DNA of 64,000 nt from assembly GCA_036503555.1 (NCBI GenBank), contig DASXWQ010000072.1, forward strand, positions 5,641-69,640. Direction: 5' to 3'. This stretch comes from Actinocatenispora sp036503555 (lineage in GTDB: Bacteria > Actinomycetota > Actinomycetes > Mycobacteriales > Micromonosporaceae). The position numbers and the translations under genes are program-made. Under the pieces are notes generated by a model, which saw nothing but the letters and a program-made list of their open reading frames with translations, made no database searches and was not told the origin of the DNA. Of the stretch, positions 51,675 to 60,310 are shown piece by piece (positions within the stretch are counted from its first letter, which is position 1; every line of letters begins with the position of its first letter).

Positions 51675-52553
51675 ATGGCACTCGACCGCAGCATCCTGTT
51701 CCGTCTGGTCACCAACGAACACCTGGAGCGCGCGGTCCGCTTCCTGCCGCAGGGTGAGGCGCTGGCCTGGCGGCTGGCGTCCCGCTACGTGGCCGGCCGT
51801 ACCCTCGACGACGCCGTCCGGGTCGTCGGCCGCCTGCACGAGCTGGGCGTGGCCGCCGCCGTCGACCAGTTCGGCGAGCTGGTCACCGACCCCGCGGTCG
51901 CCGACAGCGTCGCCCGCGACTACCTCGACCTGGCCGACCGGCTCGCCGGGTTGCCGTCCGACGCCTGGCTGGCCGTCGACCTGACCCACCTCGGGCTGCA
52001 CGCCGACCCGGAAACCTGTGCCGACCACCTCGCCGCGATCGCCGGCGCGCTGCCCGGGGGCCGGCGCATCCAGGTCGGTGCCGAGGACCACGCCAGCGCC
52101 GACGCCGTCCTCGACTGCGTCCTCGACGCCGCCGGCCGCGGCCTGGCTGACCGGCTCGGCGCCACCGTCCAGGCCAACCTGCGCCGTACCCCCGCCGACC
52201 TGGACCGTCTCGTCGCTGCCGGCGTACACATCCGGTTGGTGAAGGGCGCGTACGTCGAACCGCCGGAGCGGGCCCTCGCGTACGGCGAACCGACGAACCT
52301 CGCGTACCTGCGTCTTGCGGGGACGCTGGCCACCGCCGGCACCCCGTTCGCCATCGCGACCCACGACGGCGTACTGCGGGAGGCGATCCTCGCCGCGCAC
52401 GGCCCGGTACCGGTGGAGCAGCTGTTCGGTGTCCGCCCCGACGTGGTCGAGGCGCTCGTCGCCCGCGACATCCCCGTACGCGTCTACGTCCCGTACGGCA
52501 GCGGCTGGTTCCGGTACTTCATGCGCCGCGTCGCCGAGTCCCGCGGTGCCTGA
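51675..52553 (+). CDS. Proline dehydrogenase
   Basis: The 292-residue FAD enzyme oxidises proline to pyrroline-5-carboxylate at the membrane face. Conserved blocks are WLAVDLTHLGLHADPETCAD, IQVGAEDHASADAVLDC, VQANLRRTPADLDRLVAAGV, IRLVKGAYVEPPERA, FAIATHDGVL and the C-terminal VRVYVPYGSGWFRYFMRRVA, in which the Tyr and the Arg pair bind substrate. This is the short monofunctional form (PutA-type barrel only). No P5C dehydrogenase gene is adjacent. Confidence 0.9.
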   Translation: MALDRSILFRLVTNEHLERAVRFLPQGEALAWRLASRYVAGRTLDDAVRVVGRLHELGVAAAVDQFGELVTDPAVADSVARDYLDLADRLAGLPSDAWLAVDLTHLGLHADPETCADHLAAIAGALPGGRRIQVGAEDHASADAVLDCVLDAAGRGLADRLGATVQANLRRTPADLDRLVAAGVHIRLVKGAYVEPPERALAYGEPTNLAYLRLAGTLATAGTPFAIATHDGVLREAILAAHGPVPVEQLFGVRPDVVEALVARDIPVRVYVPYGSGWFRYFMRRVAESRGA

Positions 52554-52611
52554 CCGTCCCGCGGCCGCCGGACACGAACCGCCGCCGCGCCCCGCCGAGG
52601 AGGCGATGCCG

Positions 52612-53310
52612 ATGTTGGTGCTGTGGGACATCGACCACACGTTGCTGGATGCCGGTCACGCCGGTCGCGACGCGTACGCCGCGGCGTTCGAGACGGCGAC
52701 GGGCCGACCCCTGGTGCAGCCGTGGCGGTTCGACGGGCGTACCGAGCTCGCCGCCGCGACCGAGGTACTGCGCGCGCACGGCCTCGACCCCGCGGACGGT
52801 CTGCTGGAGCGGTTCCTCGACGCGCTCGTCGAACAGTTCCGCCGGCGCGTCGCCGACATCGCGGCCGCCGGTCGGGCCCTGCCGGGCGCCGTGGCGGCGC
52901 TGACCGCGATCGGTGGGCTGCGTGAGATGCACCAGTCCGTGCTGACCGGGAACCTGTACCCGCTCGCCGTCCTCAAGCTGGACGCCTTCGGCCTGGCCGA
53001 CCATCTCGACCTCCGCATCGGCGCGTACGGCGGTGACGCGTACGAACGCACCGACCTGCCGGCACACGCGTTCGCCCGGGTGCGCCGACACCTGGGCCGG
53101 AAACATCGGGCACGGGACACCGTGATCGTCGGCGACACGCTGCGTGACGTCGCGACCGCGCGGGCCGTCGGGGCCAGGATCGTCGCCGTGGCAACCGGCC
53201 CGGTCAGCGCCGGTGAGCTGGCGGCGGCGGGCGCCGACGTCGTGCTGGCCGACCTCACCGACACCGAGGCCACCGTCGAGGCGATCGCCGGGCGACGACG
53301 GCACGGCTGA
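52612..53310 (+). CDS. HAD-superfamily hydrolase
   Basis: The 232-residue protein has motif I LVLWDIDHTLLD (nucleophile Asp and general acid Asp), a helical cap domain (residues about 18-90), motif II SVLTGN, and motif IV VIVGDTLRDVATARAVGARI. It is a phosphoglycolate-phosphatase-like member acting on small phosphorylated metabolites. I chose ATG 52612 because GAGGAGG ends 8 bases upstream; the ATG six bases earlier is too close. It follows the proline dehydrogenase gene by 58 bases. Confidence 0.88.
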   Translation: MLVLWDIDHTLLDAGHAGRDAYAAAFETATGRPLVQPWRFDGRTELAAATEVLRAHGLDPADGLLERFLDALVEQFRRRVADIAAAGRALPGAVAALTAIGGLREMHQSVLTGNLYPLAVLKLDAFGLADHLDLRIGAYGGDAYERTDLPAHAFARVRRHLGRKHRARDTVIVGDTLRDVATARAVGARIVAVATGPVSAGELAAAGADVVLADLTDTEATVEAIAGRRRHG

Positions 53311-53419
53311 CACCGCGACCGGTCGTTACACGTGATGCGCGCTACGCCCCGACGCTCACCGTGCACGTCCGAGTGACCTGGTTCATTGCACGCCGGTCGG
53401 CCGCGGAACACACTCACAG

Positions 53420-53438
53420 TGCTTCTAAAACCGAAGCA
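53420..53438. promoter_or_regulatory. Inverted repeat upstream of nadC
   Basis: TGCTTC-TAAAACC-GAAGCA is a perfect 6-bp inverted repeat with an AT-rich centre, 19 bases upstream of the nadC start. It is directly preceded by CACTCACAGTG, another short dyad. It could be the operator for a NAD-responsive repressor or a promoter element; no regulator gene is adjacent. Confidence 0.5.
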
Positions 53439-53457
53439 TCTGAGAGGTGGTGTCGGA

Positions 53458-54369
53458 GTGATCGACACGGTGTTGCCGCGGGAGGTCTGGCCGCGGAACG
53501 AGACCGTCGCCGCGGTGCGGGCGGCGTTGGCTGAGGACGCCGTCACCGAGGATCTGACCACGCGCTGGAGCGTGCCCGCGGGCGCGTCGGCCCGGGCGGC
53601 GATCCTCGCGCGGGAGCCGGGCGTACTCGCCGGACTACCCGCGCTGGTGGAGGTCTTCCAGCAGGTCGACCCGGCGGTACGGGTGGAGACATGCACCGCG
53701 GACGGCGCCGCGGTCGGCCCGGGTACGACGGTGGCGCGGCTGGCCGGGTCCGCCGCCGCGATCCTGACGGGGGAGCGGGTGGCGCTGAACTTCCTGCAGC
53801 GCATGTCCGGCATCGCCACCATGGCGGCGCGGCTGGTCGAGGCCGTCGACGGGTTCGGCGTGACGGTCCTCGACACCCGCAAGACAGCGCCCGGGCTTCG
53901 CGCCCTGGACAAGTACGCGGTGCGGGCGGGCGGCGCGACCAACCACCGACGCGACCTGTCCGCGATGGTGCTGTTGAAGGAGAACCATCTCACCGCTGCC
54001 GGCGGCGTCACCGCGGCGGTCGGCGCGGTGCGCCGGGGGATCGCGGCCGAGCAGCGCGCCGTGACGGTGGCGGTCGAGGTCGGCACCGTCGAGGAGGCGA
54101 GGGAGGCGTTCGCCGCACGGACCGACTGGGTGCTGCTGGACAACATGCCGCTGGACGTCATGCGCGAGGTCGTGGCGCTGCGCGACCGGAGCGGGTACGC
54201 CTGCCGGCTCGAAGCCTCGGGGCAGATCACGCTGGAGACAGCGGCGGCGGTCGCGGCCACCGGCGTCGACGCCATGTCGGTCGGGGCGCTGACCCACAGC
54301 GTACGAGCGCTCGACCTGAGCCTGCTGCTGGAAACCGTGGACTCACCCGAGCTCCGGGACGTGCCGTGA
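53458..54369 (+). CDS. nadC: Nicotinate-nucleotide pyrophosphorylase (quinolinate phosphoribosyltransferase)
   Basis: The 303-residue enzyme converts quinolinate and PRPP to nicotinate mononucleotide in de novo NAD synthesis. It shows AEDAVTEDLTTRWSVP, LNFLQRMSGIATMAARLVEA, the active-site VLDTRKTAPGLRALDKYAVR, then AVRAGGATNHRRDLSAMVLL with KENHL, VAVEVGTVEEAREA and LLDNMPLDVM. The length is normal for the family. The start is GTG 53458, since upstream codons precede an inverted repeat. Its stop overlaps the next gene (GTGA). Confidence 0.93.
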   Translation: MIDTVLPREVWPRNETVAAVRAALAEDAVTEDLTTRWSVPAGASARAAILAREPGVLAGLPALVEVFQQVDPAVRVETCTADGAAVGPGTTVARLAGSAAAILTGERVALNFLQRMSGIATMAARLVEAVDGFGVTVLDTRKTAPGLRALDKYAVRAGGATNHRRDLSAMVLLKENHLTAAGGVTAAVGAVRRGIAAEQRAVTVAVEVGTVEEAREAFAARTDWVLLDNMPLDVMREVVALRDRSGYACRLEASGQITLETAAAVAATGVDAMSVGALTHSVRALDLSLLLETVDSPELRDVP

Positions 54370-55409
54370 ACCCGTTGCGTACCAGGGTGTGTGACCTGCT
54401 CGGCATCGACGTACCGGTCGTGCAGGCGCCCATCGGGTCGGCCGTCACGGCGGAGCTGGTGGCGGCCGTGTCCGGCGCGGGCGGACTGGGCACGCTCGCG
54501 CTGACCTGGCGCGGTACGCGCGGCGCCGAGGCGCTGATCCGCGACGTACGGGCGCGCACGGACCGACCGTTCGGCGCCAATCTGGTGCTCGACTTCCCGG
54601 TCGACGACGTGCTGGACGTGTGCCTGCGCGAGCGGGTCCCTGTCATCTCGACGTTCTGGGGAGATCCGGCCGCGGTACACGCCGCCATCCGGTCGGCCGG
54701 GGCCCTGCATGTGCACACCGTCGGATCCGTCGCCGAGGCCGTTCACGCGGCCGAGGTCGGCGTCGACGTGATCGTCGCGCAGGGCTGGGAGGCCGGCGGT
54801 CACGTCCGCGGTGCCAGCTCGACGCTCGCGCTGGTACCGGCGGTCGTGGACGCGGTGTCGCCGGTTCCGGTGATCGCCGCGGGCGGCATCGCGGACGGCC
54901 GGGGCCTCGCCGCCGCCCACGCGTTGGGCGCGCAGGGGGTGTGGCTGGGCACCCGGTTCCTGGCGTCCGTCGAGGCGGCCAGCCACCAGCTGTACCGGCG
55001 TCGGGTGATCGAGGCGGGCGTCGATGACACCGTCCACACGTCGTGCTTCGACGTCGGCTGGCCGGACGCCCCGCACCGGGTCCTGCGCAACGCCACGCTC
55101 AGCGCCTGGGAGGCCGCCGGCTCACCGGCGTCGCCCGGCCGGCCGGGGGAGGGCGAGGTGATCGCCACCGGCCCCGACGGCCGCCGGTGCCGACGGTACG
55201 AGGACAGCCCGCCGCTGGCCGACCTGCGCGGTGAGGTCGAGGCGATGGCGCTGTACGCGGGACAGTCCGCCGGCCTGGTACACGACGTGCTGCCCGCCGC
55301 GACGATCGTGTCGCACACCGCGGAGACCGCCGCACGGATCCTCGGGGCGGGCGACCGGTCCCCGGCGTACGCCGCGGCACCATGTTCGACACCTTGGGGG
55401 AGCGAATGA
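54366..55409 (+). CDS. Nitronate monooxygenase-family FMN protein
   Basis: The 347-residue TIM-barrel protein has VPVVQAPIGSAVTAELVAAV, FGANLVLDFPVDDVLDVCLR, the conserved VIVAQGWEAGGHVRG (FMN-binding; His near residue 142) and VPVIAAGGIADGRGLAAAHA followed by LGAQGVWLGTRFLAS. It belongs to the NMO/2-nitropropane dioxygenase group, many of which detoxify propionate-3-nitronate while others are unassigned. It lies between nadC and nadB with both junctions overlapping, so it is translated with NAD-synthesis enzymes. It starts at GTG 54366. Confidence 0.88.
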   Translation: MNPLRTRVCDLLGIDVPVVQAPIGSAVTAELVAAVSGAGGLGTLALTWRGTRGAEALIRDVRARTDRPFGANLVLDFPVDDVLDVCLRERVPVISTFWGDPAAVHAAIRSAGALHVHTVGSVAEAVHAAEVGVDVIVAQGWEAGGHVRGASSTLALVPAVVDAVSPVPVIAAGGIADGRGLAAAHALGAQGVWLGTRFLASVEAASHQLYRRRVIEAGVDDTVHTSCFDVGWPDAPHRVLRNATLSAWEAAGSPASPGRPGEGEVIATGPDGRRCRRYEDSPPLADLRGEVEAMALYAGQSAGLVHDVLPAATIVSHTAETAARILGAGDRSPAYAAAPCSTPWGSE

Positions 55410-57058
55410 TGCCGACACTCGAACGGCAGGTCGGTCACGACGTGGTACTGCCGCGGAACCTGGTGGCCGGTACGGCACCGCGCTGGTCCGACGACACGGA
55501 CGTGCTGGTCGTCGGGTCGGGCGTGGCCGGCCTGACCGTGGCGCTGCACGCGCGGGAACTCGGCTGGCGCGTGACGGTCGTGACCAAGGCCGGCGTCGAC
55601 GACGGGTCGACCAACTGGGCGCAGGGCGGGATCGTCGCGGTACTGGACGCCGACGACAGCCCCGCGGCCCATGCGGTCGACACGATGGTGGCCGGCGCCG
55701 GGGTCTGCGACGCCGCCGCCGTGGACGTGTTGAGCTCCGAGGGGCCGAGCCGGGTCCGGGAACTGATGCGGCGCGGCGCCGCGTTCGACCGTGGCGCGGA
55801 CGGTGGCCTGGCGGTGACCCGGGAAGGCGGTCACCGGTTCCCCCGCATCATCCATGCCGGCGGCGACGCCACCGGCGCGGAGATCCAACGCGCCGTGCAC
55901 GCCGCCGTACGACGTGATCCGTCGATCCGGCTGATCGAGCACGCGCTGGCGCTGGACCTGCTGACCGACGCGTCCGGCCGCGCGGCCGGCGTGACCCTGG
56001 ACCGGGCGGACGGTGCGGGCGTCGGCGCCGTGTTGGCACGTGCGGTGATCCTGGCGACGGGCGGCATGGGGCAGCTGTTCACGACCACCACCAACCCCAC
56101 GGTCGCCACCGGGGACGGCGTCGCCCTGGCCCTACGGGCCGGAGCGGTGGTCACCGACCTTGAGTTCCTCCAGTTCCACCCCACGCCGCTGTTCGTCGAC
56201 GGCGTGGAGCTGGCGCAACAGCCCCTCGTGTCGGAGGCGGTACGCGGCGAGGGCGCCCGACTGGTCGATGTCGACGGCCGGCGGTTCATGGTGGGCGTGC
56301 ACGACCTCGCGGAGCTGGCACCCCGCGACGTGGTGGCGAAGGCCATCACCCGGGCGATGCTCGACACCGGCACGGATCACGTCCTGCTCGACGCGCGGCA
56401 CCTCGGCCGCGCGGTGCTGGAGAGCCGGTTCCCGACGATCACCGCCCGGTGCCGGCAGGCGGGCATCGACCCGGTCAGTCAACCGATCCCGGTGGCGCCC
56501 GCAGCCCACTTCGCCAGCGGCGGCGTCCGTACCGACCTGTGGGGACGCACGAGCATCGACGGCCTGTACGCCTGCGGCGAGGTGGCCTGCACCGGCACGC
56601 ACGGAGCGAACCGGCTGGGGTCGAACTCCCTGCTCGAAGGTCTCGTGTTCGCCGGTCGTATCGCCACCCGCCTGGCCTGCGGCCTGCCCGTGCAGGCCGA
56701 CCCGGTCCTGCCGGAGGGGCCGGCGTGGGCCATCGACCCGGACGTACGGGACGGCCTGCGGGGGGCGATGAGCCACGGCGCCGGCGTGGTCCGGAGCGCC
56801 GGATCCCTGGAGACGGTCGCGGCGACGATCCATCGACTGAGCCGGTCACGGTCACGGGGCGGCCGCGCGGCATGGGAGGCCACGAACCTGCTCACCGTCG
56901 CGACCGCGCTGGTGTCGGCCGCACACCGGCGCAACGAGACCCGCGGGTGCCACTGGCGGGAGGACTTCGGCGTGTCCGACGACGCGTGGCGCGGCCACCT
57001 GCTGACCACGCTCGACCCCGACGGCCTGCTGAGCATGGCGTTCCAGCCGGACGCGTGA
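55406..57058 (+). CDS. nadB: L-aspartate oxidase
   Basis: The 550-residue flavoenzyme oxidises aspartate to iminoaspartate. It has the FAD dinucleotide motif VLVVGSGVAGLTVALHAREL, TNWAQGGIVAVLDADDSP, the substrate region RIIHAGGDATGAEIQRAV, LEFLQFHPTPLF, VAPAAHFASGGVRTDLWG and YACGEVACTGTHGANRLGSN, the last being the C-terminal FAD contact. Family members have 480-570 residues. It overlaps the NMO stop (ATGA at 55406-55409). The partner quinolinate synthase nadA is not in the operon. Confidence 0.92.
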   Translation: MMPTLERQVGHDVVLPRNLVAGTAPRWSDDTDVLVVGSGVAGLTVALHARELGWRVTVVTKAGVDDGSTNWAQGGIVAVLDADDSPAAHAVDTMVAGAGVCDAAAVDVLSSEGPSRVRELMRRGAAFDRGADGGLAVTREGGHRFPRIIHAGGDATGAEIQRAVHAAVRRDPSIRLIEHALALDLLTDASGRAAGVTLDRADGAGVGAVLARAVILATGGMGQLFTTTTNPTVATGDGVALALRAGAVVTDLEFLQFHPTPLFVDGVELAQQPLVSEAVRGEGARLVDVDGRRFMVGVHDLAELAPRDVVAKAITRAMLDTGTDHVLLDARHLGRAVLESRFPTITARCRQAGIDPVSQPIPVAPAAHFASGGVRTDLWGRTSIDGLYACGEVACTGTHGANRLGSNSLLEGLVFAGRIATRLACGLPVQADPVLPEGPAWAIDPDVRDGLRGAMSHGAGVVRSAGSLETVAATIHRLSRSRSRGGRAAWEATNLLTVATALVSAAHRRNETRGCHWREDFGVSDDAWRGHLLTTLDPDGLLSMAFQPDA

Positions 57059-57118
57059 CGCGGCACGGACACCGTTCCCCCGCCCGGCCTGCGACCTCGG
57101 CGCGTCGGTCGGTGCCCG

Positions 57119-57958
57119 TCAGCTCGACGCCGCGGCGACCAGCGTCGCGGTGATGGGTTCGAGCTCGGCGATCAGCTCGTCGAGCTCGGCGGGGGAGAGG
57201 GCGTCGTACGGCGGGGCGGCGAGCTCGTCGGTCCGGTCCTCGATGCGTTGCTTGGCCTCGCGGCCGGCGTCGGTGAACCGGCCGTCGCCGTCCACGAGCC
57301 CGCGCTCGCGTAGGCCTGCCATGACCGCGGCGAGCCGCTCCTTCGGCAGGTGGTGGATGCGCCCGAACGACTCCGGCGGGTGGATGCCCATGTCCAGCGC
57401 GGACAGCACGTGGGCCTCCGTACCGCCGATGCGCGCACCGACGAGAGCGGCGATGTGCCCGTCCCCGCGGTACTCGCGCAGCATGGTCGCGGAGTGCCAC
57501 AGCCGGGTGACCGGGTCGGCCGGGATCGGAAGGCTGCGCATCCCGGCGTACATCACGCGGCCCTCGGTCGGCGCGCTGGTCGCGGCCCTGGTGGTCAGGT
57601 CGGCGGCGCGTACCAGGCCCGGGGAGTCGGCTAGCTCGTCGCCGAGGATCCGTCGTACGGAGGCCGCGCTGCCCCGCTCCCGCGCCGCGAGCGACGCCTC
57701 GGGCGGGATCGTCTCCCACGCGCTCGGGATGTGCCGCGCGGCCTCCCCGTCGGCGAAGTTGTAGAACGCCGCGTGCACGACCTGCGCCGGTACCCGCCCC
57801 AGCGGCGCGGCGCGGCTGGCGAAGTACCCGTCCCAGTAGGTGCGGTGGCCGAGCGCGGCCAGCTCCTCGTTGCACTCGTCGGCAGAGAAGGTGACCAGGC
57901 ATATCGGTTCGAGGAGCTCGAACATGCGACGGCTGATGCGCATCATGGCGTACATCAT
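57119..57958 (-). CDS. SCO6745-family protein
   Basis: The 279-residue helical protein has SRRMFELLEPICLVTFSADE, GYFASRAAPLGRVPAQVVHA and AFYNFADGEAARHIPSAWET, then LWHSATMLREYRGDGHIAAL with VGARIGGTEAHVLSALDMGI. This is the SCO6745/YeaB-like actinomycete family, which has a MarR-like C-terminal winged helix (ERLAAVMAGLRERGLVDGDG). Function is unknown. The frame is open far upstream, but the ATG at 57958 begins the recognisable domain. It is divergent from the AraC gene. Confidence 0.85.
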   Translation of the reverse strand: MMYAMMRISRRMFELLEPICLVTFSADECNEELAALGHRTYWDGYFASRAAPLGRVPAQVVHAAFYNFADGEAARHIPSAWETIPPEASLAARERGSAASVRRILGDELADSPGLVRAADLTTRAATSAPTEGRVMYAGMRSLPIPADPVTRLWHSATMLREYRGDGHIAALVGARIGGTEAHVLSALDMGIHPPESFGRIHHLPKERLAAVMAGLRERGLVDGDGRFTDAGREAKQRIEDRTDELAAPPYDALSPAELDELIAELEPITATLVAAASS

Positions 57959-58081
57959 GCTCGCGGTCGCGCGCCCCGTGCCGCGCGGGCCGCCGAAGCG
58001 GAGCCCGGAGCCGGCGTGCCGACACGTCGCCGGGGTCGAGCCGACCGGCGAGCGGCACCTCCCGACCGGCGGCCCGGTGCG

Positions 58082-58924
58082 ATGATGGCCCCGATGGAGT
58101 CGTACGTGGAGAGCCCGCCGGTGCCGGAGCTGTCGGGCGTGGTGCGGACCGTGTGGATCCAGCGCACCGGCCCCGTGGCGTACGTGCAGCGGCACCTGCC
58201 GACGGGTGGGGTCGAGATCCACTTTCCGATCGGCGGGGAGCCCCGGCTGGTGGGGCCGTTGACCGGTCCGGTCGTCGAGGTCGTACCGGCGCACACCACG
58301 CTCGTGGGGGTGCGGTTCCATCCCGGGGCGGCGCCGGCCCTCCCGGCGGTCCTGGACGAGCTGGTGGATCAGCGGCTCGGCCTGCTGGAACTCTGGGGCG
58401 ATGCGGGGGACCGCCTGGTCGAGTCGATGGCCGGTGCGGGTACGCCCGAGCGGGCGCTCCTCGTGCTCCAGCGGCATCTGCTGCGCGAGTTCCGTACCGT
58501 GGTCCGGTTGGATGCGCGGGTACGGGAGGCGGTACGGGCGCTGATGCCGTGGCAGCCGACCACCATCGACAGGCTCGCCGGCCACCTGGCGCTGTCCGCG
58601 AGCCAGCTGCGCCGGCGGTGCCTGCACGCGGTGGGGGTGGGCCCGAAGGTGCTGCAACGGACGCTGCGGTTCCAGGGGTTTCTGGCGTTGGCGCAGGCGG
58701 GCGTCACCGCGGCGGGGCGCGGTACGGCCGAGACGGCGGGGCTGGCCGCCGACCTGGGGTACGCCGACCAGGCGCACCTCGGCCGGGAGTGCCTGCGCCT
58801 GACCGGGCTCACCCCTCGCCAGCTCCTGGGCGGCGCCGTCGACCGGTGCCTGTGCGGGCACGACCACTCCGCCTCGTACGGGCCGTTCCTGGCCACCCGC
58901 GGCAGGCCCGCGCCGCGCTGCTGA
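58082..58924 (+). CDS. AraC-family transcriptional regulator
   Basis: The 280-residue protein has an N-terminal DUF6597-type sensor domain (SGVVRTVWIQRTGPVAYVQR, HLPTGGVEIHFPIGG, TLVGVRFHPGAAPAL) and a C-terminal double helix-turn-helix: ASQLRRRCLHAVGVGPKVLQ, then LAADLGYADQAHLGRECLRL with TGLTPRQLL. The last residues hold CLCGHDH. Binding sites at the start are weak, and ATGs at 58085 and 58094 are alternatives. It precedes a run of flavin and NAD(P) redox genes that it may control. Confidence 0.87.
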   Translation: MMAPMESYVESPPVPELSGVVRTVWIQRTGPVAYVQRHLPTGGVEIHFPIGGEPRLVGPLTGPVVEVVPAHTTLVGVRFHPGAAPALPAVLDELVDQRLGLLELWGDAGDRLVESMAGAGTPERALLVLQRHLLREFRTVVRLDARVREAVRALMPWQPTTIDRLAGHLALSASQLRRRCLHAVGVGPKVLQRTLRFQGFLALAQAGVTAAGRGTAETAGLAADLGYADQAHLGRECLRLTGLTPRQLLGGAVDRCLCGHDHSASYGPFLATRGRPAPRC

Positions 58925-58974
58925 TGCACGATTTCTTCAAGATCTGAGGCCGCGTCGCTCGTAGGTTGGGAGCC

Positions 58975-60288
58975 GTGTCCGACCTGACGTCGTTCGGCGC
59001 CTCCCTCGACGGCTCGGTGTTCGTCGTCGGCTCCCCCGGGTACGAGGCGGTCCGGCGCCCGACCAACCCCGCCTACCGGCACGTACGCCCCCGCCTGGTG
59101 GTGCGGTGCCGCTCGGTGCCGGACGTGGCGCGCGCCGTGGCGTTCGCCAGAGCGGGCGGGTACCGCGTGGCCCCGCGCGGCGGCGGGCACTGCTTCGCGG
59201 GGCGGTCGTCGACCGATGGAATGGTGCTGGACATGTCGGGGTTCGACCGCATCGTGGTGGCTCCCGACGGGATCGCCACGATCGGTGCCGGTGCCCGGCT
59301 GCGGCAGGTGTACGCGGAGCTGCACGCCCACGGGCGAACCCTGCCGGCCGGCTGCGGTCCGACCGTCGGCATCGCCGGGCTCACCCTCGGCGGCGGTGTC
59401 GGCCTGCTCGGCCGGGTGCACGGGCTGACCTGTGACCGGCTCGTCGGCGCCCGGGTCGTCCTGGCGGACGGCAGCATCGTGGACTGCGACGCGGATCGCG
59501 ATCCGGAGCTGTTCTGGGCGCTGCGCGGCGCGGGCGGCGGCCAGTTCGGCGTCGTGACGGCGCTGCGGTTCGACACCGTCCCGGAGCCGGTGACCACGCG
59601 CGTCGAGGCGAGCTGGCCGCTCGGGGACACCGTCCCGGCCTGGCAGGCGTGGGCGCCGGACCGCCCGGACGAGCTGACGGTGAACCTCACCGTGGTGTCC
59701 GAACCCGGCGCGCCCGTACGCGCCGTCCTGCTCGGCGCCTCCACCCTCGACGAAGGGACGACCCGCGAGATGCTGCGGGAGCTCACCGACCTGGCGGGCG
59801 CGGCGGGCACGGTCGAGCTGCGCGCCGGCCTGCCGTACCACGAGCTGAAGAGCAGCCTCACCGATCCGCGGGAGTCGCCCGAGCATGCCGTGCGGATCAG
59901 GTCGGAGTTCTTCGCCCGCCCGATGACCGACGGTACGGTCGCGTCGCTGCTCGGCCGGCTCGGCGCGCCGGGGCAGCCGGGCCGGCGGCAGCTCGCGTTC
60001 ACCGCGATGGGCGGGGCGTACAACAGGGTGGCCGAGGACGCCACGGCCTTCGCCCACCGGGGCGAGCGTTTCCTGCTCGAACACGTCGGCGAGCCGGGCG
60101 ACCGGTGGGTCGACACGTCGTGGGCGACCGCGCACGCCGACGGGTCGGGGCGGGTCTACCCCAACTTCCCCGATCCGGCGCTCGACGACTGGGCCGCGGC
60201 GTACCACGCGGGCAACCGCACCCGGCTGGCGGCGGTCAAGCGCGTCTACGACCCGGACCGGTTCTTCGACTTCCCCCAGGCCATCTGA
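58975..60288 (+). CDS. FAD-linked oxidase of the BBE (berberine-bridge-like) family
   Basis: The 437-residue protein has a PCMH-type FAD domain with YRVAPRGGGHCFAGRSSTDG, where the His of GGGHC is a covalent FAD attachment position in BBE oxidases, then GCGPTVGIAGLTLGGGVGLL and GARVVLADGSIVDCDADRDP followed by ELFWALRGAGGG. The C-terminal BBE tail reads VKRVYDPDRFFDFPQAI. There is no signal peptide. Such enzymes oxidise alcohols, sugars or natural-product intermediates. The start is GTG 58975; a TTG nine bases earlier is possible. Confidence 0.88.
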   Translation: MSDLTSFGASLDGSVFVVGSPGYEAVRRPTNPAYRHVRPRLVVRCRSVPDVARAVAFARAGGYRVAPRGGGHCFAGRSSTDGMVLDMSGFDRIVVAPDGIATIGAGARLRQVYAELHAHGRTLPAGCGPTVGIAGLTLGGGVGLLGRVHGLTCDRLVGARVVLADGSIVDCDADRDPELFWALRGAGGGQFGVVTALRFDTVPEPVTTRVEASWPLGDTVPAWQAWAPDRPDELTVNLTVVSEPGAPVRAVLLGASTLDEGTTREMLRELTDLAGAAGTVELRAGLPYHELKSSLTDPRESPEHAVRIRSEFFARPMTDGTVASLLGRLGAPGQPGRRQLAFTAMGGAYNRVAEDATAFAHRGERFLLEHVGEPGDRWVDTSWATAHADGSGRVYPNFPDPALDDWAAAYHAGNRTRLAAVKRVYDPDRFFDFPQAI

Positions 60289-60310
60289 CGTGACGAGCGA
60301 GAGGAACGAC

